In this document: positions 8,226-16,585 of the stretch, in pieces | Position numbering within the stretch: position 1 is the stretch's first letter | How the letters are laid out: each line of letters begins with the position of its first letter | Assembly: GCF_000381265.1 (NCBI RefSeq) | Contig: NZ_KB906283.1 | Span: 1-63,039 of the forward strand | DNA length: 63,039 bases | Reading direction: 5' to 3' | DNA from: Curvibacter lanceolatus ATCC 14669 | Lineage (GTDB): Bacteria; Pseudomonadota; Gammaproteobacteria; Burkholderiales; Burkholderiaceae_C | Made by a program: the position numbers and the translations under genes | Notes under the pieces: model-generated | Seen by the model: the letters and a program-made list of their open reading frames with translations, nothing else | Told to the model about the DNA's origin: nothing | Database searches by the model: none

Positions 8226-9404
8226 TCAAACAGCTTGAACCGTGGTTGTTGCGCCGCTGCCACCCCGTACCCGGGCGAACGCCACAATGGCCGCGACAGC
8301 GAGCAGCGCGATCGCATACCCCAGCCATTCATAGCCGAAGTTCTGCACCAACACCCCGCCCAGAATCGGACCGATGGCCGATCCCGTCATGATCATGGCC
8401 GGGGTCGCGGCCACGGCCCGTCCCGACGGATCTTGGGCGGCGAACATGCCGAACGCGAAGATGTGGGTGAAGATCATCACGAACACATAGACGCTGCAGG
8501 CCAGCGCAAAAGGCATGTAACCCATGGATTGCGTGATGATCAGCGCCAGAATGGCCTGTACCGCCGGCCCCGCCAGGAGCACGCGGTGCGCGGGCAATCG
8601 CTTCTGGAGCCAGGTCGCGGCGATGGCTGGAAGCAAATTGATGAAACCGACCGCGATGAGCACGGCTTGCACCTGCTCAGCGCTGAAACCGCGCGACACG
8701 CCCAGACTCTCCATGAAGCTGAACATCATGGCCTGAATGAGGGCCATCAGGCCGATGCCAACAATGCCACCCCAGACAACCGACGGGATGCGCGCAGAAG
8801 ACTGGCGCGCAGCCGACTCCGCAGCGCTGGCGGTCGGCGGGGAGGGGAAGGCCATCGCAGTGATCGCCGCTGCGAACAACATGAGCCCCCCGAACACACG
8901 GAACAACATGGCGCCGCCCATGGCCTCGATCAGCTTGGGTGCGAACCCGAGAAAGATCACGGCGAAGATGCCCAGCGCCAAGCCTGCCGCCGCAAACATG
9001 CGGTGAGGGTTCGACGTGCGCCCCATCGTGCCGTGCGTGAAACACAGCGCCCATCCCACACAGGTACCGGCCGCAGCGTGAAGGGCCGCCATCGTCATGA
9101 AGTCGGTGGTCGAGCCCAATGCGGCGAAGGCCAGCGCTGCCAGCGTGAATCCCACGGGAGTCATGGCCCGTGCCGGCAGTCGGCGGAACAGGGGGGCGCC
9201 GATCAGGCTGGCCAGCACCACCCCGGCCAGGAAAAGAGTCACCAGGCCACCGGCCTGCTGTGGGCTCAACTGGTACTTGGAGATCAGTGTGCCTACCCAA
9301 ACAGGCAGGGAGACCATGTCGACCATGCCGGCGACGTGCGCGACGGACAGCACGGCGCGGCCACGCAGCGTGTCGATGGGTTGGGGTTGGGGCGAGGTGC
9401 TCAT
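8226..9404 (-). CDS. MFS transporter
   Basis: 392 residues from the ATG at 9404, with a CGGAGACAACC leader almost identical to those of the porin and the first MFS gene. Roughly 12 hydrophobic segments are evident, starting at LSVAHVAGMVDMVSLPVWVG, with PLFRRLPARAMTP near the first cytoplasmic loop (a basic MFS loop 2-3 signature) and a hydrophilic central loop about residues 190-215. It resembles efflux or uptake MFS members rather than the aromatic-acid:H+ symporters. It sits directly downstream of the GntR regulator gene (gap 50 bases) and may be co-transcribed with it. Substrate unknown. Confidence 0.85.
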   Translation of the reverse strand: MSTSPQPQPIDTLRGRAVLSVAHVAGMVDMVSLPVWVGTLISKYQLSPQQAGGLVTLFLAGVVLASLIGAPLFRRLPARAMTPVGFTLAALAFAALGSTTDFMTMAALHAAAGTCVGWALCFTHGTMGRTSNPHRMFAAAGLALGIFAVIFLGFAPKLIEAMGGAMLFRVFGGLMLFAAAITAMAFPSPPTASAAESAARQSSARIPSVVWGGIVGIGLMALIQAMMFSFMESLGVSRGFSAEQVQAVLIAVGFINLLPAIAATWLQKRLPAHRVLLAGPAVQAILALIITQSMGYMPFALACSVYVFVMIFTHIFAFGMFAAQDPSGRAVAATPAMIMTGSAIGPILGGVLVQNFGYEWLGYAIALLAVAAIVAFARVRGGSGATTTVQAV

Positions 9405-9454
9405 GGTTGTCTCCGGGTCATGGTTGGAATGAATCTCCGCCCGCGCCGGCGGTC

Positions 9455-10174
9455 TTACATCTGTGACGATGCACGGGTGGCGTTGAGGCGCGCGCTGGCG
9501 CCCGTTTCACCAAAGTCGGCGTTCTGGATGATGTCGGTGGTGCGGGTGAAATGGCGGCCCAGCAGCAGGGTCAGGAGCTTGACGTCACGCGCGAGCGCGG
9601 CGTCCAGCAGTTCTTTGTGCTCGACGCCCACGTGGCGTCCAGCGGATTCGCGCTGGGAATTGGCGAAGTTGCGGTAGCGCTCAGACTGGTCGTACAGCAG
9701 CGCGCACAGGCGGATCAACGAGGGAGAGCCGCAACCCGCGATGAGGGCCACATGGAACTGCCGGTGAGCTTCGGCCCAGATGGGCTGCTGGGTGGGATCG
9801 GAGGGTGGAGGGGTGCGCGAAAGCCGGTGAAAAGCGCTGATGAGACCGGACTCCCACTGGATATCGCCCTCCTCCACGGCATAACGGATGGCCAGGCTTT
9901 CGACGTCGATCCGGGTGCGGTTCATTTCCAGCAGCTCGGCCCGCGACATGGGTGCCACACAGAACCCACGCTGGTCTTCGAACACCACAAGCCAATCCGA
10001 CACCAGACGAGACAGAGCCTCACGAATGGCAGTGGCCCCGACGCCATAGCGCTCGCTAAGGGCTTGAATGCGCAAGCGCTCATTGGGCCTGAGGCTGGCG
10101 CCAATGATGTCGGCGCGCAGCAGCTCTACGGCGCGTGAGGTCAGGCTGCGGTTGTCGATCTCTTGAATAACCAT
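9455..10174 (-). CDS. GntR-family transcriptional regulator, FCD subfamily
   Basis: 239 residues, start ATG at 10174. The N-terminal winged helix is plain (about residues 10-75), with SERYGVGATAIREALSRL as the recognition-helix region. The C-terminal part (about 85-220) is an all-helical FCD ligand/metal domain with conserved helices RIDVESLAIRYAV, HRQFHVALIAGC and EHKELLDAALARD. It is divergent from the ring-cleavage operon starting at 10573. The region between contains two exact TTATCGATAA palindromes, the most likely binding sites. FCD regulators usually repress aromatic or organic-acid operons and are released by a pathway metabolite. It is clearly a paralogue of the regulator at 39115-39873. 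Confidence 0.93.
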   Translation of the reverse strand: MVIQEIDNRSLTSRAVELLRADIIGASLRPNERLRIQALSERYGVGATAIREALSRLVSDWLVVFEDQRGFCVAPMSRAELLEMNRTRIDVESLAIRYAVEEGDIQWESGLISAFHRLSRTPPPSDPTQQPIWAEAHRQFHVALIAGCGSPSLIRLCALLYDQSERYRNFANSQRESAGRHVGVEHKELLDAALARDVKLLTLLLGRHFTRTTDIIQNADFGETGASARLNATRASSQM

Positions 10175-10261
10175 GGTGTGTCCTGAGAGGGATGAAGGGC
10201 CTCTTGCGAATGTCAGCCCTGGCTCATCGTCTTACGCCATCTCCATCTCTTTTTTTGAATA

Positions 10262-10316
10262 TTATCGATAAAAGCAAATTTCAAAGATAATGGTTTTCCC
10301 CATGAATTATCGATAA
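10262..10316. promoter_or_regulatory. Two identical palindromic operators TTATCGATAA in divergent promoter region
   Basis: The perfect 10-base palindrome TTATCGATAA occurs at 10262-10271 and 10307-10316, 45 bases apart, in an AT-rich stretch between the FCD GntR gene and the extradiol dioxygenase gene. Both copies are followed by AA and sit in the same context (ATTATCGATAAAA). This is the expected place and form of a GntR operator. The intergenic region 10175-10572 otherwise holds no gene. Confidence 0.65.
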
Positions 10317-10572
10317 AACATGACTTAGTATTCGTTCCGAATGCTGCGGGGCACCCAGTGCACAACGCCATCAGAACCCCCAACAAAGGCAGATGACCGA
10401 GGAGACGAACATGCCAATGAACAGGACGCCAGAGACCATGTCGTGGCGCGCCCACTGCTGCCGAAGCCGCACCCATGTTGCAGCCAGCGCAGGAGCACCG
10501 TCAGCCTCCCTTCACCATGTCGGCGCAGCCTGCCGATGCCAGAAACCCCACGCTCGTTAAAAGGAAACCCGC

Positions 10573-11505
10573 ATGATTTCCGTGAAAGACATTGCATTCG
10601 TTCGCTACCAGGCGACCGACCTGGACCTGATGGAGAAGTTCATGCTGGACTTCGGGCTCTATCGCATCGAACGCACCGACCAGGTGCTTTACCTGCGCTC
10701 CAGTGGAACGGCTCACCACTGCCACATCACCGAGCTGGGTGAGACCAACGCGACCCTGGGCTTCGGCTTGCACGCCCAGAGCGAAGCCGACCTTCACAAG
10801 CTCGCGTTGGAAGTGAATAGCAGCGTGGAGGACAACCCCGAGCCCGGGGGTGGCATGCGCGTGCGTTTCCGGGATCCGATGGGCTTCCTCGTGGACGTGA
10901 TCCATGGCCAGGCCACCCTGCCCGAACTTCCGCACCGCGAGCCTCTGTTGATGAACCCGGCCACAGGTCGCGCGCGCTTCGGCAAGGTGGTGCGCTTGAA
11001 GCCGCAGCCTTCAACGGTGATGCGCCTGGGTCATGCCGCGCTGCTGGTGGCGGACTTTCCGAAAGCGCTGGACTTCTACACTCGCGTGCTGGGCTTCCGC
11101 CCCTCCGACACTTACCACGCAGGCCACCCCGACAACAAGATCGCCGCCTTCATGCATTGCGGGCTCGGCTCGCAATGGACCGACCACCACACGCTGGCCG
11201 TGATCGCCTCGCCCGATGGCAGCAACCGCTTCGACCACACCGCATTCGAGGTGCTGGACCTGGACGACGTGGTGCAAGGCAACGAACACCTCAAGTCCAA
11301 GGAGTGGAAGCACTCCTGGGGCGTCGGCCGCCACATCCAGGGCAGCCAGCTCTTCGACTACTGGCGAGATCCGTTCGGCAACAAGGTTGAGCACTGGACC
11401 GATGGCGACCTCGTGAACGAGAACACGCCGGTCGGCAACGACCCCATCAGCAACGAGGAACTGCGCCAGTGGGCACCTCCTCTGAACCCCGAATTCTTTG
11501 CCTGA
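10573..11505 (+). CDS. Type I extradiol ring-cleavage dioxygenase (VOC fold)
   Basis: 310 residues, ATG at 10573 with an AAAGGAA site. Two vicinal-oxygen-chelate modules are visible (residues about 1-125 and 145-285). The 2-His-1-Glu iron triad of type I extradiol dioxygenases is present as His154 (RLGHAALLV), His222 (FDHTAFEV) and Glu273 (NKVEHWTDG). The length and layout match 2,3-dihydroxybiphenyl dioxygenase and HsaC-like enzymes, which cleave catechols next to the hydroxyls (meta-cleavage) with O2. It is the first gene of the long rightward operon and logically acts on the diol made by the monooxygenase at 4187-5464. The exact catechol is unknown. Confidence 0.9.
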   Translation: MISVKDIAFVRYQATDLDLMEKFMLDFGLYRIERTDQVLYLRSSGTAHHCHITELGETNATLGFGLHAQSEADLHKLALEVNSSVEDNPEPGGGMRVRFRDPMGFLVDVIHGQATLPELPHREPLLMNPATGRARFGKVVRLKPQPSTVMRLGHAALLVADFPKALDFYTRVLGFRPSDTYHAGHPDNKIAAFMHCGLGSQWTDHHTLAVIASPDGSNRFDHTAFEVLDLDDVVQGNEHLKSKEWKHSWGVGRHIQGSQLFDYWRDPFGNKVEHWTDGDLVNENTPVGNDPISNEELRQWAPPLNPEFFA

Positions 11506-11544
11506 AGCTGCATCCATCTTCCATTCAAAACTCAGAGAAAACTT

Positions 11545-12444
11545 ATGAAACTGGCTCGCTTTTCCCGGGATGACCGCACCACCATCGGACTCGTTCGCGA
11601 GGGCCGCGTGATCGAGTTGTCCCAACTCCTGCCCGACGCGCCATCCACCGTCACCGGAGTGCTCGCTGCCGGCGCGGCGCTGCGCCAGCAGATCAACGCC
11701 GCCCTGAGCCAGCAGCCGGCTGGCGCCGGCTATGCGCTCACCGAGGTGAAGCTCGAAGCCCCGATCCCCGACGCGCAGAAATACCTCGCCATCGGGATGA
11801 ACTACCAGGACCACGCCGACGAGGCGGCACGAGCGGGCGTGGCCGTCCCCAAGAACCAGCTTTGGTTCAACAAGCAGGTCAGCTGCATCACGGGGCCCTA
11901 TTCGCCGGTCTACAAGCCGCGCGTGTCTACCAAAATGGACTACGAGGCCGAGATGGGCGTGGTGATCGGCAAGCGCTGCCGCTACGTTTCTGAAGCCGAT
12001 GCGCGCAGTGTGGTCGCGGGCTACTTTGTCGCCAACGACCTCACGGCGCGCGACTGGCAGTTCGCCAGCCCGACCTTCACGCTGGGCAAGTCATTCGACA
12101 CGCACGGCCCGATCGGCCCCTGGATCACCACCCACGACGAAATCGACGACCCGCACGACCTCATGATGCGTTTGTGGGTCAACGGCGAACTGCGCCAGGA
12201 GCAGAACACGGGCCAGATGATCTACAACATCTGGCAGCAAATTCACCACCTGTCCCAGGTGATGACGCTGGAGCCCGGTGACCTGATAGCCACCGGCACC
12301 TGTGCCAATGTGGGCATCGCCCTGGGCAAGTTCTTGCAGCCGGGTGACGTCGTCAAGGTCGAGATCGACAAACTGGGCTACATCGAAAACCGTGTCATCG
12401 AAGAGCCCGTCGAAGACCACGTCCCCGACGCCGCCGCATTGTGA
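11545..12444 (+). CDS. Fumarylacetoacetate hydrolase (FAH) family protein
   Basis: 299 residues. The FAH fold is shown by YLAIGMNYQDHADEA (residues 80-94). Metal ligands are in the DYEAEMGVVIGKR block (Glu134, Glu136) and in the VANDLTARDWQ block (Asp165), followed by GKSFDTHGPIGPW. Members are Mg/Mn-dependent hydrolases, hydratases or decarboxylases that act on acylpyruvates, oxalocrotonate-type dienoates and similar products of aromatic breakdown. Following the extradiol dioxygenase by 39 bases, it most likely hydrolyses or decarboxylates the ring-fission product, taking the place of the alpha/beta hydrolases seen in Bph or Hsa pathways. Confidence 0.92.
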   Translation: MKLARFSRDDRTTIGLVREGRVIELSQLLPDAPSTVTGVLAAGAALRQQINAALSQQPAGAGYALTEVKLEAPIPDAQKYLAIGMNYQDHADEAARAGVAVPKNQLWFNKQVSCITGPYSPVYKPRVSTKMDYEAEMGVVIGKRCRYVSEADARSVVAGYFVANDLTARDWQFASPTFTLGKSFDTHGPIGPWITTHDEIDDPHDLMMRLWVNGELRQEQNTGQMIYNIWQQIHHLSQVMTLEPGDLIATGTCANVGIALGKFLQPGDVVKVEIDKLGYIENRVIEEPVEDHVPDAAAL

Positions 12445-12469
12445 TCGCCACGCCCGCATTCAGGCCTGT

Positions 12470-15445
12470 ATGAAACGCACGATCTTCCGGACCATTCTCT
12501 TTGCGTTGGGCCCCATGCTCAACCGGGTCGCGGGCACGCGGCCTGCCTTTCGGGTACGGCTCAAACAGCACGACATCGTTGCCCAGATCGGGCTCAAGGA
12601 CGGTAGCATCGTGCGCCACTTCATCATCGGCGCTGGCAAGGTGAAGTCGGTGGCCGGCGCTCACCTGCGCCCGCACGTGAACATGGTCTTCAAGGACGTG
12701 GACACGGCGCTGCTGATGATGAAGCCCGACCCGGACATGGGCGAAGTCGTGCACGCTGCCAAGAACTTCAAGGTCATGGTCATGGGGCCGGATCCCCTGG
12801 TGGTCTGGTTCATGCAGCTGCTCAATTTCTCGCAGACCTCCGGCCTGCAGATGGGCACCCCCATGCCCGACGGTTGCACGCGCTTCACGATGTTGACCAA
12901 CGGGGGGCCTCTGTTCGTGCATGTGAAGGACGACATGATCGTGCGCATGACGCCGATCGACCTCGACAAGACGGACGCGCCGAGCTGGACGATCCGCGCC
13001 AGAGGACGCAGCTTCACGCCGCGCCGCCAGGCGACCATCGCCCCGCATGCCATGGCCATGAAGTCGGCGGTGTACTCCGACAAGCGCATCCTCTACCCGA
13101 TGAAGCGCGTGGACTTCGACCCCCACGGCGAACGCAATCCGCAGAACCGGGGCAAGAGCGGCTACGAGCGCATCAGCTGGGACGAAGCACTGGACATCGT
13201 GGCCGGCGAGATCAAGCGCCAGAAGGCAACGTATGGCCAAGGATCGATGGTCATCCCGATGTCGTCACACCACCAGTGGGGCAATGTCGGTTACTACCTG
13301 AGCGCGCTGATGCGCTTTGGCAACCAGATCGGTTTCACCCGCATGGCCGCCAACCCCGACAGCTGGGAAGGCTGGTACTGGGGGGCCATGCACCACTGGG
13401 GACACAGCCAGCGAGTGGGCATCGCGGCAGCCTATGGCACGGTGGAAGACTGTCTCAAAGAGAGTGAGCTGATGGTGTTCTGGTCAAGCGACCCGGAGAG
13501 CACCAACGGCGCCTACATGGGTTTCGAGGGCACGCAGCGCCGGCTCTGGGCGAAAGCACTGGGCATCGAGTTCATCCACATCGACCCGCACTACAACCCC
13601 ACGGCGCAACTGCTTGGCGGGCGCTGGATACCGATCAGGCCGCAAACCGATGCTGCGCTGGCTCAGGCCATCATGCAGGTGTGGGTAGCCGAGGGCTTGT
13701 ACGACAAGGACTATGTCGCCACGCGCACCACGGGTTTCGACGACTGGCGCGACCACCTGCTGGGCAAGGACGACGGGGTACCGAAGACGCCGGAATGGCA
13801 GGAGCCTGAGACCGGTGTGCCGGCCCGGGTGGTGCGGGCGTTGGCCCGCCAATGGGCCAGGAAGAAGACCTACCTCGCGGCCGGTGCCAATGGCGGCGGC
13901 TTCGGGGGCGCCTGCCGGGGCGCAGGCGGCGCCCAGTGGGCCCGCTGCATGGTCATGATGATGGCCATGCAGGGCCTGGGCAAGCCCGGCGTCAACATGG
14001 GCAACCTGCAGGCAGGCGCGCCGGTGGACTACGAGTTCTATTTCCCAGGCTATGCCGATGGCGGGATCTCGGGCGAGCTGCAGTGGAACGGCAACTCGGT
14101 CAACAACTACCAGAAGATGCCGCATGTGATCTCGATGAACCCGGTGCGCCAGTTGGTGCCGCGCCAGCAGTTCCCCGAGGCCATCATCGAAGGCAAGGCG
14201 ACAGGCTATCTGTGGGATGGCATTGCCACCGAGATCCAGTTCCAGCCCTATAGCTACCCGATGCCTGGTTACCCCCGCATCCACATGATCTACAAGTACG
14301 GTGGATCGGCGTTCAGCACGCTGACCGAGTCGAACCGCATGGTGGCGGCCTACCGCCACGAGAGTATCGAGTGCGTGGTCAACCAGTCGATATGGATGGA
14401 GGGCGAAACTCAGTTCGCGGACATCATCTTGCCGGCCTGCACGAACTTCGAGCGCTACGACATCGGCGAATGGGGCGCAGGTGGCGGCTACCTGCAGCAC
14501 GGTTTCGATGGCGTCAACCACCGAGTCATCGCGCTGCAACACAAGTGCATCGAGCCGCTGGGCGAGTCGAAGTCCGACTACCAGATCTTCACCGACATCC
14601 TCACCCGCCTGGGTCTGGGTGCGATCTTCACCGAAGGCTGCAGCGAGCTTGACTGGGTCAAGCGGGTGTTCAAGTCATCGGACGTGGCCAAACGCATCTC
14701 CTGGCAGGCGTTCTGCAAGAAAGGTTACTACGTGGTGCCTCCGGAGCCCGAGGCCACCCGCGCACCGGTGGTCTTCCGCTGGTTTGCCGAGGGCAGGATG
14801 AAGGACGTCCCGGAAGCCCAGCCATTGCCGTCGCAATGGGCCGGCGATTTCGGCAAGGGCTTGCAGACGCCGAGCGGCAAGTTCGAGTTCATGCCCGAAA
14901 CCCTGAAGCGTTCCGACCCGGACAACGCCGAGCGCCCGGTGCTCAACCGCTACATCCCGTCGTGGGAAGGGCGGCAGACCGCCGCGCTGACCGGGCGATT
15001 CCCCTTGCAGATGATTGCCACACACTCACGCTACAGCTTCCACACCAACGTGGACGGCAAGAACAGCTTCACCAACGACATCGAAGACCACCGGGTCCTG
15101 ATCGCCGGCCACTACTACTGGCTGCTCAGGATGAGCGTGCAGGACGCGCGAGCCCGGGGCATTGAACACCACGACCTGGTCAAGGTGTTCAACGACAGGG
15201 GTGCCGTGATCTGCGCGGTCGACGTTTCACCGATGGTGGCGTCGGGCGTCGTCAAGTCCTTTGAATCGAGCGCTGAGTTCGAGCCGGTGGAAATCGACGG
15301 CGAATGGGTGGACCTGGGCGGGTGCATGAACACACTGACGCCGTCGCGCTCGCAGATGCGTGGCACCAGCAGCATGTCGCCGAACTCGTGTCTGGTGCAG
15401 GTGGAGAAATGGACGCATGAAGCCCGTGTGCGCAAGGTGGCCTGA
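12470..15445 (+). CDS. Molybdopterin oxidoreductase large subunit, pyrogallol-phloroglucinol transhydroxylase / resorcinol hydroxylase type, with extra N-terminal SCP2-like domain
   Basis: 991 residues from the ATG at 12470; the frame is open upstream but that part overlaps the FAH gene. From about residue 137 to the end it follows the transhydroxylase large subunit, as I recall it, almost without gaps: FVHVKDDMIVRMTP, SYERISWDEA-like text, SSHHQWGNVGYY, NPDSWEGWYWG, VFWSSDPES, DYEFYFPGYADGGISGE, FADIILPACTNFER. Equivalents of the Pelobacter active site are kept: His267 (His144), Asp297 (Asp174), Ser298 (Ser175, the Mo ligand) and the Tyr of FYFPGYA (Tyr404). There is no Cys motif for an Fe-S cluster in this subunit, as in the family. 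Residues 1-130 are extra and look like an SCP2 lipid/hydrophobe-binding domain. The protein has no Tat signal and should be cytoplasmic. Confidence 0.87.
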   Translation: MKRTIFRTILFALGPMLNRVAGTRPAFRVRLKQHDIVAQIGLKDGSIVRHFIIGAGKVKSVAGAHLRPHVNMVFKDVDTALLMMKPDPDMGEVVHAAKNFKVMVMGPDPLVVWFMQLLNFSQTSGLQMGTPMPDGCTRFTMLTNGGPLFVHVKDDMIVRMTPIDLDKTDAPSWTIRARGRSFTPRRQATIAPHAMAMKSAVYSDKRILYPMKRVDFDPHGERNPQNRGKSGYERISWDEALDIVAGEIKRQKATYGQGSMVIPMSSHHQWGNVGYYLSALMRFGNQIGFTRMAANPDSWEGWYWGAMHHWGHSQRVGIAAAYGTVEDCLKESELMVFWSSDPESTNGAYMGFEGTQRRLWAKALGIEFIHIDPHYNPTAQLLGGRWIPIRPQTDAALAQAIMQVWVAEGLYDKDYVATRTTGFDDWRDHLLGKDDGVPKTPEWQEPETGVPARVVRALARQWARKKTYLAAGANGGGFGGACRGAGGAQWARCMVMMMAMQGLGKPGVNMGNLQAGAPVDYEFYFPGYADGGISGELQWNGNSVNNYQKMPHVISMNPVRQLVPRQQFPEAIIEGKATGYLWDGIATEIQFQPYSYPMPGYPRIHMIYKYGGSAFSTLTESNRMVAAYRHESIECVVNQSIWMEGETQFADIILPACTNFERYDIGEWGAGGGYLQHGFDGVNHRVIALQHKCIEPLGESKSDYQIFTDILTRLGLGAIFTEGCSELDWVKRVFKSSDVAKRISWQAFCKKGYYVVPPEPEATRAPVVFRWFAEGRMKDVPEAQPLPSQWAGDFGKGLQTPSGKFEFMPETLKRSDPDNAERPVLNRYIPSWEGRQTAALTGRFPLQMIATHSRYSFHTNVDGKNSFTNDIEDHRVLIAGHYYWLLRMSVQDARARGIEHHDLVKVFNDRGAVICAVDVSPMVASGVVKSFESSAEFEPVEIDGEWVDLGGCMNTLTPSRSQMRGTSSMSPNSCLVQVEKWTHEARVRKVA

Positions 15446-15446
15446 C

Positions 15447-16307
15447 ATGGATAAATGGAATCTGATCATTGATGTCGCCGGCTGCGAGAACTGCAACAAC
15501 TGCGTACTTGCCTCGAAAGACGAGCTGGTGGGGAATGACTTCCCGGGCTATACAGCCCCGCACCCTGCCCAGGGCCGTGGCGTGATTCACATCGAACGCA
15601 CGGTGCGCGGCGCGGCCCCCTTGGTGGACGCGGCCTATGTGCCGAAGATGTGCAACCACTGTGACGATGCGCCCTGCGTGAAAGCGGGTGAAGACGGCGC
15701 GGTCCGGAAACGGGACGATGGCATTGTGATCATCGACCCGGTCAAGGCGAAAGGCCGTCGCGATCTGGTGGACGCCTGTCCCTATGGCGCCATCGTCTGG
15801 AACGATCCGCTGCAACTGCCGCAAAGCTGGTTCTTCGACGCGCACCTGCTGGACACCGGGGCTGGCGCCCCGCGTTGTGTCGGTGTGTGCCCCACGCAGG
15901 CCATTGAAGCCGTGAAGCTGGGCGACGCCCTCATGGCGCAGCGCGTGAAAACCGAAGGGCTGCGCGCGCTCCAACCCGAGCTCGGGACCAGGCCCCGCGT
16001 CTACTACAAGAACCTGCACCGCGCCGACCACGGCTTCATCGCAGGCAGCGTGGCGGCCACGGTGGGGGGGCGCCTGGAGTGCCTGGAGGGCGCCGACGTG
16101 GCGCTGTTGCGAGCGGGCGCTCAGCTCGCCACCACGGTCACCGATGTGTTCGGTGATTTCAAGTTCGATGCACTGCCGCTGCACAGCGGGGCCTACCTGG
16201 TGCGCGTCTCGCATCCCGACCATGGGGCCATCGAACGCCCGGCGAGCGTCGGTGCAGACAGTGTGGTGCTGCACGACGTCGAACTCGAAGCCATCACCCA
16301 ACCCTGA
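15447..16307 (+). CDS. Fe-S / transthyretin-like small subunit of the transhydroxylase-type Mo enzyme, with one cluster's ligands missing
   Basis: 286 residues, ATG one base after the large-subunit stop. N-terminal ferredoxin-like repeats: CENCNNC (motif I), CNHCDDAPC (motif II), DACPYGAIVW (motif III) and PRCVGVCPTQA. The LGTRPRVYYKNLHR stretch follows, then a C-terminal beta domain (about 195-280) with VFGDFKFDALP. These match the transhydroxylase small subunit, which carries three [4Fe-4S] clusters plus a transthyretin-like domain. Here the fourth Cys of motif I is Ser (CVLASKDE), and the usual C-x2-C before AHLLD is replaced by SWFFD. Nine cluster-type cysteines remain instead of twelve. 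Function: electron transfer or structural partner of the Mo subunit. Confidence 0.87.
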   Translation: MDKWNLIIDVAGCENCNNCVLASKDELVGNDFPGYTAPHPAQGRGVIHIERTVRGAAPLVDAAYVPKMCNHCDDAPCVKAGEDGAVRKRDDGIVIIDPVKAKGRRDLVDACPYGAIVWNDPLQLPQSWFFDAHLLDTGAGAPRCVGVCPTQAIEAVKLGDALMAQRVKTEGLRALQPELGTRPRVYYKNLHRADHGFIAGSVAATVGGRLECLEGADVALLRAGAQLATTVTDVFGDFKFDALPLHSGAYLVRVSHPDHGAIERPASVGADSVVLHDVELEAITQP

Positions 16308-16401
16308 ACCCCGCACAGCCTTGAGACCGCCCCGACAAGGGCGGTGTGGTTTCGTGCGCTTTGTCGAAGGAGCCCTTGTCTTGAATCTCTTGAAATTCTC
16401 C

Positions 16402-16536
16402 ATGCAGCGGCGGCCGGGTTTTACCCAGTTAGCCAAGCTAGCCGTCGTCACCCAGGCCGAAGCCGACCTACTCATCGCCGATCAGACCGAACGCGATCGC
16501 CGCCTGGCGCAGCCCGTGCAGCTCAAACCCCAGTGA
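16402..16536 (+). CDS. Possible small protein, 44 residues, unknown
   Basis: The 278-base gap between the Fe-S subunit and the aldehyde dehydrogenase contains one short frame, ATG at 16402, giving a charged peptide ending RRLAQPVQLKPQ. No clear ribosome site is present and nothing is recognised. It may be chance or a remnant; no other structure is evident in the gap. Confidence 0.2.
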   Translation: MQRRPGFTQLAKLAVVTQAEADLLIADQTERDRRLAQPVQLKPQ

Positions 16537-16585
16537 CCAATCACCTTCGGTCTGAAGAAACTTGTTCAACCCCCAGGAAACCACC

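Noticed and set aside
12302-12469. 56-residue N-terminal extension of the Mo large subunit in the open frame
   Set aside because: It overlaps the FAH gene in another frame, is Ser/Thr-rich noise, and the ATG at 12470 opens the first sensible domain.
13484-14542. Antisense frame of 352 residues inside the Mo enzyme gene
   Set aside because: Same GC shadow effect; no family pattern and fully inside a strongly supported gene.
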